A stretch of 32,502 nt of DNA from Methylococcaceae bacterium (GTDB lineage Bacteria > Pseudomonadota > Gammaproteobacteria > Methylococcales > Methylomonadaceae): contig OMIH01000043.1 in assembly GCA_900299045.1 (NCBI GenBank), positions 1 to 32,502 of the forward strand, written 5' to 3'. Positions 8,707 to 18,713 of the stretch are shown one piece after another. Numbering within the stretch: position 1 is the first letter of the stretch; the number at the start of each line of letters is the position of its first letter. The position numbers and the translations under genes are program-made. The notes beneath the pieces are model-generated. The model did not search any database. It worked only from the letters and a program-made list of their open reading frames with translations, and had not been told where the DNA came from.

Positions 8707-9485
8707 TGGAATTTTTTCAATATTTAGGGGCGAATACACGCTCAAGTTTCACTAAACTTGGACGTGGGAGCTATTTTTTAGTTCACTTGATTGCAGGAAT
8801 TTCTAGCGTTCTCGTTCGTCCACGCCTACTACTCAAACAACTGCATTCTGTAGGTGTATTATCGTTTCTCATTATTAGTATTTCAGGCTTATTTGTCGGT
8901 ATGGTGCTCGGTTTGCAAGGATTTTATATTCTTTCCCGCTTTGGCGCGGAGGAAACACTAGGGGTTATGGTCGCGGCTTCACTGGTACGCGAACTAGGAC
9001 CCGTTGTCACCGCATTATTATTTGCGGGACGCGCTGGTTCTGCATTGACTGCCGAAATTGGTTTAATGAAAGCAACTGAGCAATTATCTGGCATGGAAAT
9101 GATGGCTATTGATCCAATCAAACGGATTATTTCACCACGTTTTCTTGCCGGTGTCCTGTCAATGCCTCTTTTAGCGGCGTTGTTTAGTTGCATTGGCATT
9201 ATCGGTGGTCAGCTGGTTGGCACAGGATTATTGGGCGTTGATGACGGTGCTTATTGGTCGCAGATGCAAGCGAATTTAGATTTTCAAGGTGACATTATCA
9301 ACGGTGTAATTAAAAGCATTGTCTTTGGTTTTGTGACCTCGTGGATTGCTTTGTTTGAAGGCTATGATTCCATTCCAACCGCTGAAGGCGTCAGTCGCGC
9401 CACCACACGAACAGTTGTTAATTCAGCATTTAGTATTTTAGGATTAGATTTTATTTTGACTGCGCTTATGTTTGGAGATAATTAA
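8706..9485 (+). CDS. mlaE: Phospholipid ABC transporter permease MlaE
   Basis: Permease of the Mla complex, 259 residues, close to the E. coli length of 260. Five or six hydrophobic helices, with the family hallmarks GLFVGMVLGLQG, VRELGPVVTALLFAGRAGSA and AEIGLMKATEQLSGMEMM, which includes the ATPase-contacting coupling helix. It sits between mlaF and mlaD in one operon, 3 bases before mlaD. Confidence 0.97.
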   Translation: MEFFQYLGANTRSSFTKLGRGSYFLVHLIAGISSVLVRPRLLLKQLHSVGVLSFLIISISGLFVGMVLGLQGFYILSRFGAEETLGVMVAASLVRELGPVVTALLFAGRAGSALTAEIGLMKATEQLSGMEMMAIDPIKRIISPRFLAGVLSMPLLAALFSCIGIIGGQLVGTGLLGVDDGAYWSQMQANLDFQGDIINGVIKSIVFGFVTSWIALFEGYDSIPTAEGVSRATTRTVVNSAFSILGLDFILTALMFGDN

Positions 9486-9488
9486 GGT

Positions 9489-9985
9489 ATGCCTCACAAC
9501 AAAACTCAAGACACCTTGGTAGGACTCTTTGTTGCCAGCGGGATTGCTAGTTTGTTTTTTCTCGGTTTACACGTGAGTAATTTGAGCTCATTTTCACACG
9601 GCAAAACGTATGAGATTACAGCGCGTTTTTCAAATTCTGGTGGCTTAAAGGTTAAGTCTGCTGTTTCTGCGGCTGGTGTTAAAATTGGCAGTGTAAAATC
9701 CATTACCTTTGATCCGAAAACTTACGAGTCCGTGGTTAAAATGGACATTGACGCGCAATATAAAACACTGCCCGATGACAGTTCAGCGAGTATTTTTACT
9801 GCTGGTTTACTCGGCGAGCAATATGTGAGTTTAGATGGCGGTGGCTCGGATGACTATTTAAAAAATGGAAGCAAAATAGAAATTACCAATTCTGCATTAA
9901 TTTTAGAAAAAGCATTGGGGCAATTTTTATTTAAATCTGCCGAAGAAAAAAAAGGTAGTGATGATAAAAAAGGCAATGGCAAAAA

Positions 9986-9989
<4 letters not shown>
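9489..9989 (+). CDS. mlaD: Phospholipid transport MCE-domain protein MlaD
   Basis: Substrate-binding subunit of the Mla complex; forms a hexameric ring above the inner membrane. 166 residues: one N-terminal signal-anchor helix (about 11-29), one MCE domain (about 39-115, beginning YEITARFSNSGGLKVKSAVSAAG) and a helical C-terminus (SALILEKALGQFLFKS) that would line the central lipid channel. It ends in a Lys/Gly/Asp-rich tail. A 4-base ATGA overlap couples it directly to mlaB, where mlaC is usually found. Confidence 0.96.
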
Positions 9990-11583
<1,594 letters not shown>

Positions 11584-11593
11584 GGATAACTCA

Positions 11594-12226
11594 ATGATTA
11601 CCATTGCTGTCTCTAAAGGTCGTATTTACGAAGAAGCGTTGCCACTGCTTGCAAAAATGGGTATCGAACCTATCGATAATCCAGAAACAAGTCGGAAATT
11701 AATTTTACCCACAACGCGCGAAGATGTGCAGTTAATTATTATTCGCGCCACCGATGTTCCAACGTTTGTCGAATATGGCGCGGCAGATTTTGGTATTGCA
11801 GGTAAAGACGTACTGCTTGAACATGGATCTGAGAATTTATATGAGCCCATTGATTTAAATATCGCGTGCTGCAAACTCATGACCGCGGCACATAAAGACG
11901 CTCCCCCCATTTTAGGGCGTGTTCGCGTTGCAACAAAATATGTCACCATTGCGGAGCAATATTTCGCTAGCCTAGGTATTCAAGCTGAAATTATCAAATT
12001 GTATGGCTCAATGGAACTTGCGCCTTTGGTCGGTCTAGCGGATTGCATTGTTGACCTCGTCGACACGGGTAACACGCTTCGAGCAAATCATTTAGAACCG
12101 CGTGAATTAATCATGAATATCAGCTCACGCCTTGTAGTGAATAAAGCCGCGATGAAAATGAAAAATGTAGCTGTTGTAGCGCTACTTGCTCAATTTGAAC
12201 AAATACTGACTGAAAACCACTCTTAA
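11594..12226 (+). CDS. hisG: ATP phosphoribosyltransferase, short form HisG
   Basis: First step of histidine biosynthesis: ATP plus PRPP to phosphoribosyl-ATP. The ATG at 11594 is chosen because GAGG lies 8 bases upstream and the protein then begins [19 protein letters not shown]; the frame reaches back into murA. At 210 residues it is the short form, lacking the C-terminal regulatory domain, so it should need the regulatory subunit HisZ, which is not in this window. Conserved [12 protein letters not shown] and the PRPP-loop [12 protein letters not shown] are present. Confidence 0.97.
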   Translation: MITIAVSKGRIYEEALPLLAKMGIEPIDNPETSRKLILPTTREDVQLIIIRATDVPTFVEYGAADFGIAGKDVLLEHGSENLYEPIDLNIACCKLMTAAHKDAPPILGRVRVATKYVTIAEQYFASLGIQAEIIKLYGSMELAPLVGLADCIVDLVDTGNTLRANHLEPRELIMNISSRLVVNKAAMKMKNVAVVALLAQFEQILTENHS

Positions 12227-12249
12227 ACCTTTTTGGCATCTAAAATACT

Positions 12250-13554
12250 ATGAGCAACATTCGCATTCAAAAACTCAGCGCAAGCGACACCAATTTCCAT
12301 GCACAATTAACACAATTACTGGCATGGAATGAAACGGACGATTTCACCATTCACCAACAAGTTATCGATATTATTAACAACGTTCGTAAAAATGGCGATG
12401 AAGCCGTTATTGAATACACTAACCGTTTTGATCATTGTGCTATTGCGCATGCAAATGAATTAGAACTCGCGTCATCGGTACTAAAAGCAGCATGGGATAA
12501 TTTACCTGTCGACCAAGCGCACGCCTTAGAACTTGCAGCAGCGCGTATTCGTGATTATGCCGAGCATCAAAGAATGACCTCTTGGCAGCATACCGAAGCT
12601 GATGGCACGCTCTTAGGTCAAAAAGTAACGCCACTTGATCGCGTCGGTTTATATGTGCCTGGTGGTAAAGCCGCTTACCCTTCATCGGTACTCATGAATG
12701 CGATTCCCGCAAAAGTAGCTGGTGTTCCCGAACTTATTATGGTAGTACCTACTCCCCATGGTGAAACCAACGAACTTGTGTTAGCAGCCGCTTATTTAGC
12801 CGGTGTTGATCGCGTATTTACTATTGGTGGGGCTCAGGCTGTCGCCGCATTAGCGTATGGGACACAAACCATTCCAGCCGTTGCTAAAATTGTCGGTCCG
12901 GGCAATATTTATGTAGCGACCGCTAAAAAGTTGGTATTTGGTCAAGTGGGTATCGACATGATTGCCGGACCGTCAGAAATTCTTATCATCTGTGATGGCA
13001 AAACCCATCCCGATTGGATTGCAATGGATTTATTTTCGCAAGCCGAACATGATGAAAATGCACAATCCATTTTAATTAGTAATGACGCAGCTTATCTCGA
13101 TGCAGTTGAACAAAGCATTAACCGTTTGCTGCCCACAATGGAACGCGCAGAGATCATTCGCACATCATTGACGACGCGTGGCGCGTTAATTTTGGTTGAA
13201 AACTTAGAGCAAGCGGCTCAAGTGTCCAATATTATTGCACCAGAGCATTTAGAGCTATCCGTTGAAAACCCAGAAAGTCTATGTGAGCACATTCGCCATG
13301 CAGGCGCTATTTTTATGGGACGCTACACTGCTGAAGCGTTAGGTGATTACTGTGCAGGTCCCAATCACGTTTTGCCAACTTCAAGTACGGCACGGTTTTC
13401 ATCACCGCTAGGTGTTTACGATTTTCAAAAGCGCTCAAGTTTGATTAATTGCTCTGCAGCCGGTGCAAATACCTTAGGTAAAATTGCCTCAACACTGGCA
13501 CGCGGTGAAAGTTTGACAGCGCATGCACGTTCTGCTGAATACCGTCTATTGTAA
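12250..13554 (+). CDS. hisD: Histidinol dehydrogenase
   Basis: Last two steps of histidine synthesis: NAD-dependent oxidation of histidinol to histidine in the cytoplasm. 434 residues (E. coli 434). Zinc ligand candidates Gln264 and His267 lie in [10 protein letters not shown], with Asp366 in [13 protein letters not shown]; the catalytic pair Glu332-His333 is in APEHLEL. The NAD-binding region includes [15 protein letters not shown]. It is 23 bases after hisG; hisC, which often follows, is absent. Confidence 0.98.
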   Translation: MSNIRIQKLSASDTNFHAQLTQLLAWNETDDFTIHQQVIDIINNVRKNGDEAVIEYTNRFDHCAIAHANELELASSVLKAAWDNLPVDQAHALELAAARIRDYAEHQRMTSWQHTEADGTLLGQKVTPLDRVGLYVPGGKAAYPSSVLMNAIPAKVAGVPELIMVVPTPHGETNELVLAAAYLAGVDRVFTIGGAQAVAALAYGTQTIPAVAKIVGPGNIYVATAKKLVFGQVGIDMIAGPSEILIICDGKTHPDWIAMDLFSQAEHDENAQSILISNDAAYLDAVEQSINRLLPTMERAEIIRTSLTTRGALILVENLEQAAQVSNIIAPEHLELSVENPESLCEHIRHAGAIFMGRYTAEALGDYCAGPNHVLPTSSTARFSSPLGVYDFQKRSSLINCSAAGANTLGKIASTLARGESLTAHARSAEYRLL

Positions 13555-13662
13555 ATTTTTTTAAAATTAGGCAAAAAACGCTAAATTCCCCATTTATCTA
13601 TTGAAAAAAACGGTGTACTATCAGTACTCACCTAGAAACAATAATTATTATAGGGGGGATTA

Positions 13663-13875
13663 ATGGGAACTATCATTGAAATTTCATTTTTCATGTTATT
13701 GATTGCAGGTATTGCTTTTGCGCCGCTAGGTTACTTCATTTACCAATATACAAAAGACGGTGCTAAACCGCCATTTGGTGATTTTGAACACCATGAAAAT
13801 CATGGCGAGTCCGCTATTGATGGATATATGAACAAAATAATTGGTGCCGTAAAAGGAAAGATGAATCATCACTAA
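13663..13875 (+). CDS. Small single-span membrane protein with His-rich tail, function unknown
   Basis: Not recognised. It encodes 70 residues: an N-terminal membrane helix (about 5-28, FFMLLIAGIAFAPLGYFIY), a short charged linker (QYTKDGAKPPFGDFEHHENHG) and a C-terminal amphipathic stretch ending in NHH. The coding case is good: a very strong ribosome site (AGGGGGGAT) lies 5 bases before the ATG and an intrinsic terminator follows within 13 bases. A GTAC-TATCA-GTAC inverted repeat sits in the presumed leader at 13614-13626. It is probably a separate, well-translated unit between hisD and the convergent moxR gene. Confidence 0.8.
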   Translation: MGTIIEISFFMLLIAGIAFAPLGYFIYQYTKDGAKPPFGDFEHHENHGESAIDGYMNKIIGAVKGKMNHH

Positions 13876-13887
13876 TGATTGAAAATC

Positions 13888-13926
13888 AAAAAGCCCTATA
13901 ATGAAAAACATTATGGGGCTTTTTTA
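13888..13926. terminator. Bidirectional intrinsic terminator
   Basis: A long hairpin: AAAAAGCCCTATAATG, a 5-base A loop, then CATTATGGGGCTTTTTT, with one T-G wobble. T runs on both strands let it end the small membrane protein transcript and the opposing moxR transcript. Confidence 0.9.
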
Positions 13927-13951
13927 TATCTATCTATTTCACACTCAGCAA

Positions 13952-14923
13952 TTAAGGCACCGCAATACGCTCAAGTAAAACTTTAATAACATCATCAGTT
14001 GTCATGCCTTCTGCTTCTGCTTCGTACGACAAAATCAACCGATGACGTAGCACATCAAACGCCATGTCTTGAATATCTTCTGGTGCCACATAATCACGCC
14101 CTGCTAGCCACGCTTTAGCGCGTGAGCAACGATCAAGTGCAATACTTGCGCGTGGGCTTGCACCATATTGCAACCAACCGGCTAAATCTTCCCCATATAC
14201 CGTTGGATTACGCGTCGCTAAAATAATTTGCAATAAATAGTCTTCTAGCGCGTCTGAGAGATGTAAATTTAACACGGCATTTCGTGCCGCAAATAAAGTG
14301 AGCTGAGTGAGTGGCTTAAATACTTTTTTACTCGTTTCTGTTCCCTTCCTCGCTTCTGTGCGAACCAATCGCAAGATTGTTTTTTCATGCGCCGCATTTG
14401 GATAACTCACTTTCACTTGAAGCAAAAAACGATCTAATTGCGCTTCAGGAAGTGGATACGTTCCTTCTTGTTCAATCGGGTTTTGTGTTGCCATAACCAT
14501 GAAAAGTTCGGGCAATGGATAAGTAGCTTGTCCAACTGTAATTTGTCGCTCTGCCATTGCCTCAAGTAGCGCCGATTGAACTTTAGCCGGTGAGCGATTA
14601 ATTTCATCAGCTAAAATTAAATTATGAAATAAAGGCCCTTTTTGAAACTCAAATGTACCTTGTTGAGGACGGTAAATTTCAGTCCCCGTCAAATCAGCGG
14701 GCAGTAAATCAGGCGTGAATTGTACGCGATGAAAATCCCCTTCAATTCCATGACTTAACACATTAATCGCGCGGGTTTTTGCCAAACCAGGCGCTCCTTC
14801 AACGAGAATGTGCCCATCTGCAAGCAGTCCAATAAGCATTCGCTCAACGAGGACATCCTGCCCAATAATTTCATGGCTTATATACGCTTTTAACTCAATT
14901 AATGCTTTTTGAATATCTGACAT
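13952..14923 (-). CDS. MoxR-family AAA+ ATPase
   Basis: A cytoplasmic AAA+ ATPase of the MoxR group, thought to act as chaperones that mature metal- or vWA-domain-containing partners. 323 residues: Walker A GAPGLAKT at 43-50, Walker B LILADEINR with D106-E107, sensor-1 region MATQNPIEQEGTYPLPEAQLDRF, and a C-terminal lid with GASPRA. The DUF58 and vWA genes that usually follow moxR are missing: a terminator and a convergent gene lie downstream. It is co-transcribed with the upstream DUF475/TerC-like gene (10-base gap). Confidence 0.93.
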   Translation of the reverse strand: MSDIQKALIELKAYISHEIIGQDVLVERMLIGLLADGHILVEGAPGLAKTRAINVLSHGIEGDFHRVQFTPDLLPADLTGTEIYRPQQGTFEFQKGPLFHNLILADEINRSPAKVQSALLEAMAERQITVGQATYPLPELFMVMATQNPIEQEGTYPLPEAQLDRFLLQVKVSYPNAAHEKTILRLVRTEARKGTETSKKVFKPLTQLTLFAARNAVLNLHLSDALEDYLLQIILATRNPTVYGEDLAGWLQYGASPRASIALDRCSRAKAWLAGRDYVAPEDIQDMAFDVLRHRLILSYEAEAEGMTTDDVIKVLLERIAVP

Positions 14924-14933
14924 AACTACCTAT

Positions 14934-15944
14934 TTACACCGTTGCGTGTTTACGTTTATAGAGAATCGACGAAATAACGGATAAACCAATGAATGTTGCA
15001 CCAATTAAACCAGTGACCACTTCTGGAATATCATATTCCATACTCGCCAACATGATACCGGCAAGTGCACCAATTGCATAATGTGCGCCATGCTCTAAGA
15101 AAACATACTCATCTAGCGTTCCTTGACGTACTAAATATACCGTCAAGCTCCGAACAAACATCGCACCAATGGCAAGACCTAACATGATAATGACAACGTC
15201 TTGTGTGATAGCAAATGCACCAATCACGCCATCAAAAGAAAATGACGCATCTAAAATTTCTAAATAAATAAAACTCATCACACTACCACGCTTAATCGCA
15301 GTGGACACTTCCTCTCCTTCTTCTTCGTTTTCAAAAAGAGCGGATAAGCTTCCAACTATTACATATAAAATCACACCAGCAACCCCTGAGGTGATCGCAA
15401 TTAAACGCTCTTCTTGTGCGACAAATTGTTGCATACCCAGTAAAACAGCCAAAGCAAAAATAATTTCAATGGATTCTAATTTACCAAAACTGGCAAACTT
15501 TCTCTCAAGATACCCTAGCCAATGCAATTCGCGGTCGTTATCAAATAAAAACGAAAAGAAAACCATCAGCAAGAACATACCACCAAATGCAGCGATTTGC
15601 ACATGTGACGCGGTTAGGTGCATAGAATACGTCAGTGGATCATGTAATGCCATTTGCGCAACACTGACAAAATCAATCCCTGTGGCAAAAACAACAATCG
15701 CAATGGGAAAGACTAGACGCATACCAAATACCGCCACTAAAATCCCCCATGTTAAAAAATAACGCTGCCAACGCGCATCCATGCGCTTGAGAATCGATGC
15801 ATTCACAACCGCGTTATCAAACGACAAGCTAACTTCTAATACGCCTAAAATCAACGCAATCATCACGCCAGCGATGCCGCTACAGTAAAAAGCGGCGCTT
15901 AAACATAACGCAGCAATAAGAAAAGATAATTGAAAATGCTTCAT
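14934..15944 (-). CDS. DUF475 / TerC-like integral membrane protein
   Basis: A multi-spanning inner-membrane protein, 336 residues from the ATG at 15944, which has an AGGA ribosome site; an ATG 24 codons earlier is less likely. Two repeat-like acidic membrane motifs, GVLEVSLSFDNAVVN (34-48) and YLEILDASFSFDGVIGAF (227-244), match the DUF475/TerC superfamily, in which such acidic residues suggest metal ion handling. Conserved MFVRSLTVYLVRQGTLDEY follows. The exact function is unknown; TerC relatives affect tellurite resistance and manganese homeostasis. It is the first gene of an operon with moxR. Confidence 0.88.
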   Translation of the reverse strand: MKHFQLSFLIAALCLSAAFYCSGIAGVMIALILGVLEVSLSFDNAVVNASILKRMDARWQRYFLTWGILVAVFGMRLVFPIAIVVFATGIDFVSVAQMALHDPLTYSMHLTASHVQIAAFGGMFLLMVFFSFLFDNDRELHWLGYLERKFASFGKLESIEIIFALAVLLGMQQFVAQEERLIAITSGVAGVILYVIVGSLSALFENEEEGEEVSTAIKRGSVMSFIYLEILDASFSFDGVIGAFAITQDVVIIMLGLAIGAMFVRSLTVYLVRQGTLDEYVFLEHGAHYAIGALAGIMLASMEYDIPEVVTGLIGATFIGLSVISSILYKRKHATV

Positions 15945-16236
15945 GAAAATTCCTAAAATTGGGTTTGAGTAGCCGACTATAAGGTGATTTACATTTAAAT
16001 CAATAGTGCTATACATTTAAACTGTTAAAATAGCATTTTACATTGCTTATCATTAAATTTTGAATTTATGTTTTTTCATGATGAATAATGAATGTAAATA
16101 CTTGTGCTTACATGTCACCAAATACAGCGTAAAATCATGCGGTGACAAATGAACGATTGGATGCTTGTTTACTTCATCCAAAAGAATGGCAAAAAGACCA
16201 TTGATTTTTATTTCTCTATTTCGAGTTCACGTTAAA
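15945..16236. promoter_or_regulatory. Divergent intergenic region with direct and inverted repeats
   Basis: A very AT-rich stretch of 292 bases between the divergent DUF475 and mtnB genes. ACATTTAAA occurs at 15991-15999 and again at 16013-16021, 22 bases apart, about two helical turns. TGTCACC (16113-16119) and GGTGACA (16141-16147) form a perfect 7-bp inverted repeat ahead of mtnB. No MetJ-type AGACGTCT box and no SAM riboswitch pattern was recognised. Confidence 0.4.
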
Positions 16237-16848
16237 ATGACTAACTACGCCTATACCGAAGAATTTTATCAACATGCCGATGAGCTCATTGACGCAGGCA
16301 AAGTTATTGACAGCAAAGGTTGGGTACCAGCAACCAGTGGAAATTTTTCTGCTCGCTTATCGAATGGAACTATTGCGATGACTGTATCAGGAAAACACAA
16401 AGGGCGTTTGCAACGTAGCGATATCATGCTCACCGATGCGCAAGGAAACCCCCTTGATGGAAAAGTCCCTTCCGCTGAAAGTTTACTGCATATTCAACTC
16501 TATCAACGCTTTCTTGATATTCAATACGTTCTGCATCCGCATTCGCTCAATAGCACAATCATTTCATTAAAAAACAAAAAAAAAGTATTACTTAAAAATT
16601 ACGAATTACTCAAAGCATTCAGTGGCATTACCACGCATGAAAGTAGTATTATCGTTCCCATTTTTCCCAATAATCAAAATATGTCACAACTCGCTGACGA
16701 GGTTGAAGTGTATATGAACACACATGATGATATTTACGCCTATTTGATTGCGGGTCATGGGTTGTATACATGGGGAGCGAGCATGACTGAATCATTATCT
16801 TATCTTGAAGCCTTAGATTTTTTATTTGCCTGCGAATTGCATGCGTAA
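16237..16848 (+). CDS. mtnB: Methylthioribulose-1-phosphate dehydratase MtnB
   Basis: Methionine salvage: dehydrates 5-methylthioribulose-1-phosphate. Class II aldolase-like fold, 203 residues from the ATG at 16237; a TTG at 16165 and an ATG at 16186 in frame would add a non-conserved leader. Zinc ligand candidates are H100 and H102 in LHPHS and H174 in AGHGLYTWG; WVPATSGNFSARL near the N-terminus is the family signature. An unusual lysine cluster KNKKKVLLK lies at 112-120. It is the first gene of mtnB-mtnD-mtnC, 17 bases before mtnD. Confidence 0.95.
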   Translation: MTNYAYTEEFYQHADELIDAGKVIDSKGWVPATSGNFSARLSNGTIAMTVSGKHKGRLQRSDIMLTDAQGNPLDGKVPSAESLLHIQLYQRFLDIQYVLHPHSLNSTIISLKNKKKVLLKNYELLKAFSGITTHESSIIVPIFPNNQNMSQLADEVEVYMNTHDDIYAYLIAGHGLYTWGASMTESLSYLEALDFLFACELHA

Positions 16849-16865
16849 AAGAGGATAAAAAGCCA

Positions 16866-17429
16866 ATGAGTCTATTAACGATTTATTCTAACCATTCACC
16901 TAGCAACGCTGCTATTTTCAGTGCATTCGATGACATTGAGGCACAATTAAACGCCATTAGCGTTCAATTTGAGCGCTGGGTTGCGCAAAAAATATTACCC
17001 CAAAATGCGAGCAATGATGATGTGCTTGAGGCTTATTCTGATTCCATTGCACGATTAAAACAACAATACGGTTTTCAAACTGCCGATGTCATTAAACTCG
17101 ACGCATCGCATCCAGATAAAGTGGCTATGCGTGAAAAGTTTCTTCGTGAACACACACACAGTGAATTTGAAGTCCGTTTTTTTGTGGAAGGGTGTGGCTT
17201 ATTTTATTTGCACGTTGAAGACAAGGTATATAGCATTTTATGTGAAAAAGGCGATTTAATTAGTGTACCCGCTAACGTAGCACATTGGTTTGATATGGGA
17301 GAGTATCCTCATTTAGCGTGTATTCGTTTATTTACCAACCCTAAAGGGTGGATAGCCAATTTTACAGGTAGCGACATTGCGTCACACTTTCCTATTTTAG
17401 AAACAAACCAAGGAGAATTGCCCGCATGA
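16866..17429 (+). CDS. mtnD: Acireductone dioxygenase MtnD
   Basis: Methionine salvage: oxidises acireductone (dihydroxy-keto-methylthiopentene) to the 2-keto precursor of methionine when iron is bound. Cupin fold, 187 residues (typical about 180). The metal site is complete: H96-x-H98-x3-E102 in EHTHSEFEVRFFVEGCG and H140 in ANVAHWFDMG. A GAGGAT ribosome site precedes the ATG. Its stop overlaps the mtnC start as ATGA. Confidence 0.96.
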   Translation: MSLLTIYSNHSPSNAAIFSAFDDIEAQLNAISVQFERWVAQKILPQNASNDDVLEAYSDSIARLKQQYGFQTADVIKLDASHPDKVAMREKFLREHTHSEFEVRFFVEGCGLFYLHVEDKVYSILCEKGDLISVPANVAHWFDMGEYPHLACIRLFTNPKGWIANFTGSDIASHFPILETNQGELPA

Positions 17430-18115
17430 TTAAGGCAATTATTACTGATATTGAAGGTACCACCTCATCGTTATCATTTGTCAAAGATGAGCTTTTTCCT
17501 TATGCGCGAGCGCACGTGGGAGAATTTCTGCACGCCAATGCCACTAACGAACATGTATTAAAGATTCTTGATGCCATCAATACCCATGTTGGCAAGGTAT
17601 TGTCGTTAGATGAGGCTATTGAGCAATTAATTATTTGGATAGACAATGATGAAAAAATCACGCCACTTAAAGCCTTGCAAGGTCTAATTTGGGAATCAGG
17701 CTATCAACGCGGTGAATTAAAGGGGCATTTATATAGCGACGCGATTCATAATTTACAAACATGGAAAGCACAAGGATTTGATCTGTATGTCTATTCTTCT
17801 GGCTCTGTGTATGCACAAAAATTATTATTTTCACATACGGAAGCAGGCGATTTAACGCCGTTATTTTCAGGCTACTTCGATACCAATATTGGCAGTAAAC
17901 AAGACAGCAATTCCTATGAAAATATTGTGGCGCATATTGGCCTTCCACCAGAACAACTGCTATTTTTGTCTGATATTGAAGGTGAATTAAACGCCGCACA
18001 AGCCGCCGGTTTGCAAACCATCTGGCTCACGCGCGATCAAGTACCCCAAGCCGGTGCAACGCATTGGCAAGTAAATGATTTTGATGCTATTGAAGTGGAG
18101 CCTATAAGCGAATGA
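17426..18115 (+). CDS. mtnC: Enolase-phosphatase E1 MtnC
   Basis: A bifunctional HAD-family enzyme of methionine salvage: enolises 2,3-diketo-5-methylthiopentyl-1-phosphate and then removes the phosphate. 229 residues, typical length. The HAD nucleophile motif is DIEGTTSS with Asp8 and Glu10, the DxE form characteristic of E1; the second motif is YSSGS, and FLSDIEGELNAAQAAG supplies the acidic motif. It overlaps mtnD and the DUF2058 gene by 4 bases on each side. Confidence 0.96.
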   Translation: MIKAIITDIEGTTSSLSFVKDELFPYARAHVGEFLHANATNEHVLKILDAINTHVGKVLSLDEAIEQLIIWIDNDEKITPLKALQGLIWESGYQRGELKGHLYSDAIHNLQTWKAQGFDLYVYSSGSVYAQKLLFSHTEAGDLTPLFSGYFDTNIGSKQDSNSYENIVAHIGLPPEQLLFLSDIEGELNAAQAAGLQTIWLTRDQVPQAGATHWQVNDFDAIEVEPISE

Positions 18116-18666
18116 GTAAAAAGTTGTCTTTACAAGAGCAATTACTCAAATCCGGTTTAGTGAGTAACGCTAAAGCAAAAAGCATTAAAACCGAAAAACA
18201 TAAACAGGTACAAAAGCAACGTCACCACAATATTGATGTCGTGGATGAAGCAAAACAGCTCGCAGAAAAAGCACAGACTGAAAAAGTAGAACGTGATCGC
18301 TTATTAAATCAGCAACGCCAAGAGCAGCTAAAACAAAAAGAATTGCACGCGCAAATAAAACAACTTATTGAGCAGCATCGCATTCCCATTGATGCAAAAG
18401 AAGCGGAAATCGCCTATCATTTCACTGACGATACGAAGGTGAAAACACTCTACGTCACGGAATCGTTGCGCGATAAATTATCTGCAGGTAAACTGGCTAT
18501 TGTAAAATTTGAAACCGCTTACGCATTAGTGACTTGCGACATTGGGCACAAAATCAAAGAGCGCGACGCTACGCAAGTTCTCGTTTGCAACGAAGAAAAA
18601 ATTGAACCCCCTCAAGAAGACGACCCTTACGCTGCCTTTGAAATCCCCGATGATTTGATGTGGTAA
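18112..18666 (+). CDS. DUF2058 (YaiL-like) protein
   Basis: A 184-residue cytoplasmic protein of the DUF2058/YaiL family, annotated in the literature as nucleoprotein- or polynucleotide-associated, with no firm function. The start MSKKLSLQEQLLKSGLV is the family hallmark. A long basic coiled coil (about 45-90) is followed by a small globular domain (AEIAYHFTDDTKVKTLYV to TQVLVCNE) and an acidic tail EEDDPYAAF-like before DDLMW. It is coupled to mtnC by ATGA, which places it in the salvage operon, although a metabolic link is not evident. Confidence 0.88.
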   Translation: MSKKLSLQEQLLKSGLVSNAKAKSIKTEKHKQVQKQRHHNIDVVDEAKQLAEKAQTEKVERDRLLNQQRQEQLKQKELHAQIKQLIEQHRIPIDAKEAEIAYHFTDDTKVKTLYVTESLRDKLSAGKLAIVKFETAYALVTCDIGHKIKERDATQVLVCNEEKIEPPQEDDPYAAFEIPDDLMW

Positions 18667-18713
18667 TAATTCCATTTTTATACTTTTACCTTTCTTTTTA
18701 AACAATTCAAAAA

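Noticed and set aside
15301-15762. 153-codon plus-strand frame
   Set aside because: Antisense shadow of the well-conserved DUF475 gene; composition is Ser/Lys-rich with no domain.
16021-16236. SAM riboswitch or MetJ box upstream of methionine salvage genes
   Set aside because: No AGACGTCT-like box and no recognisable SAM riboswitch core; only a simple inverted repeat is visible.
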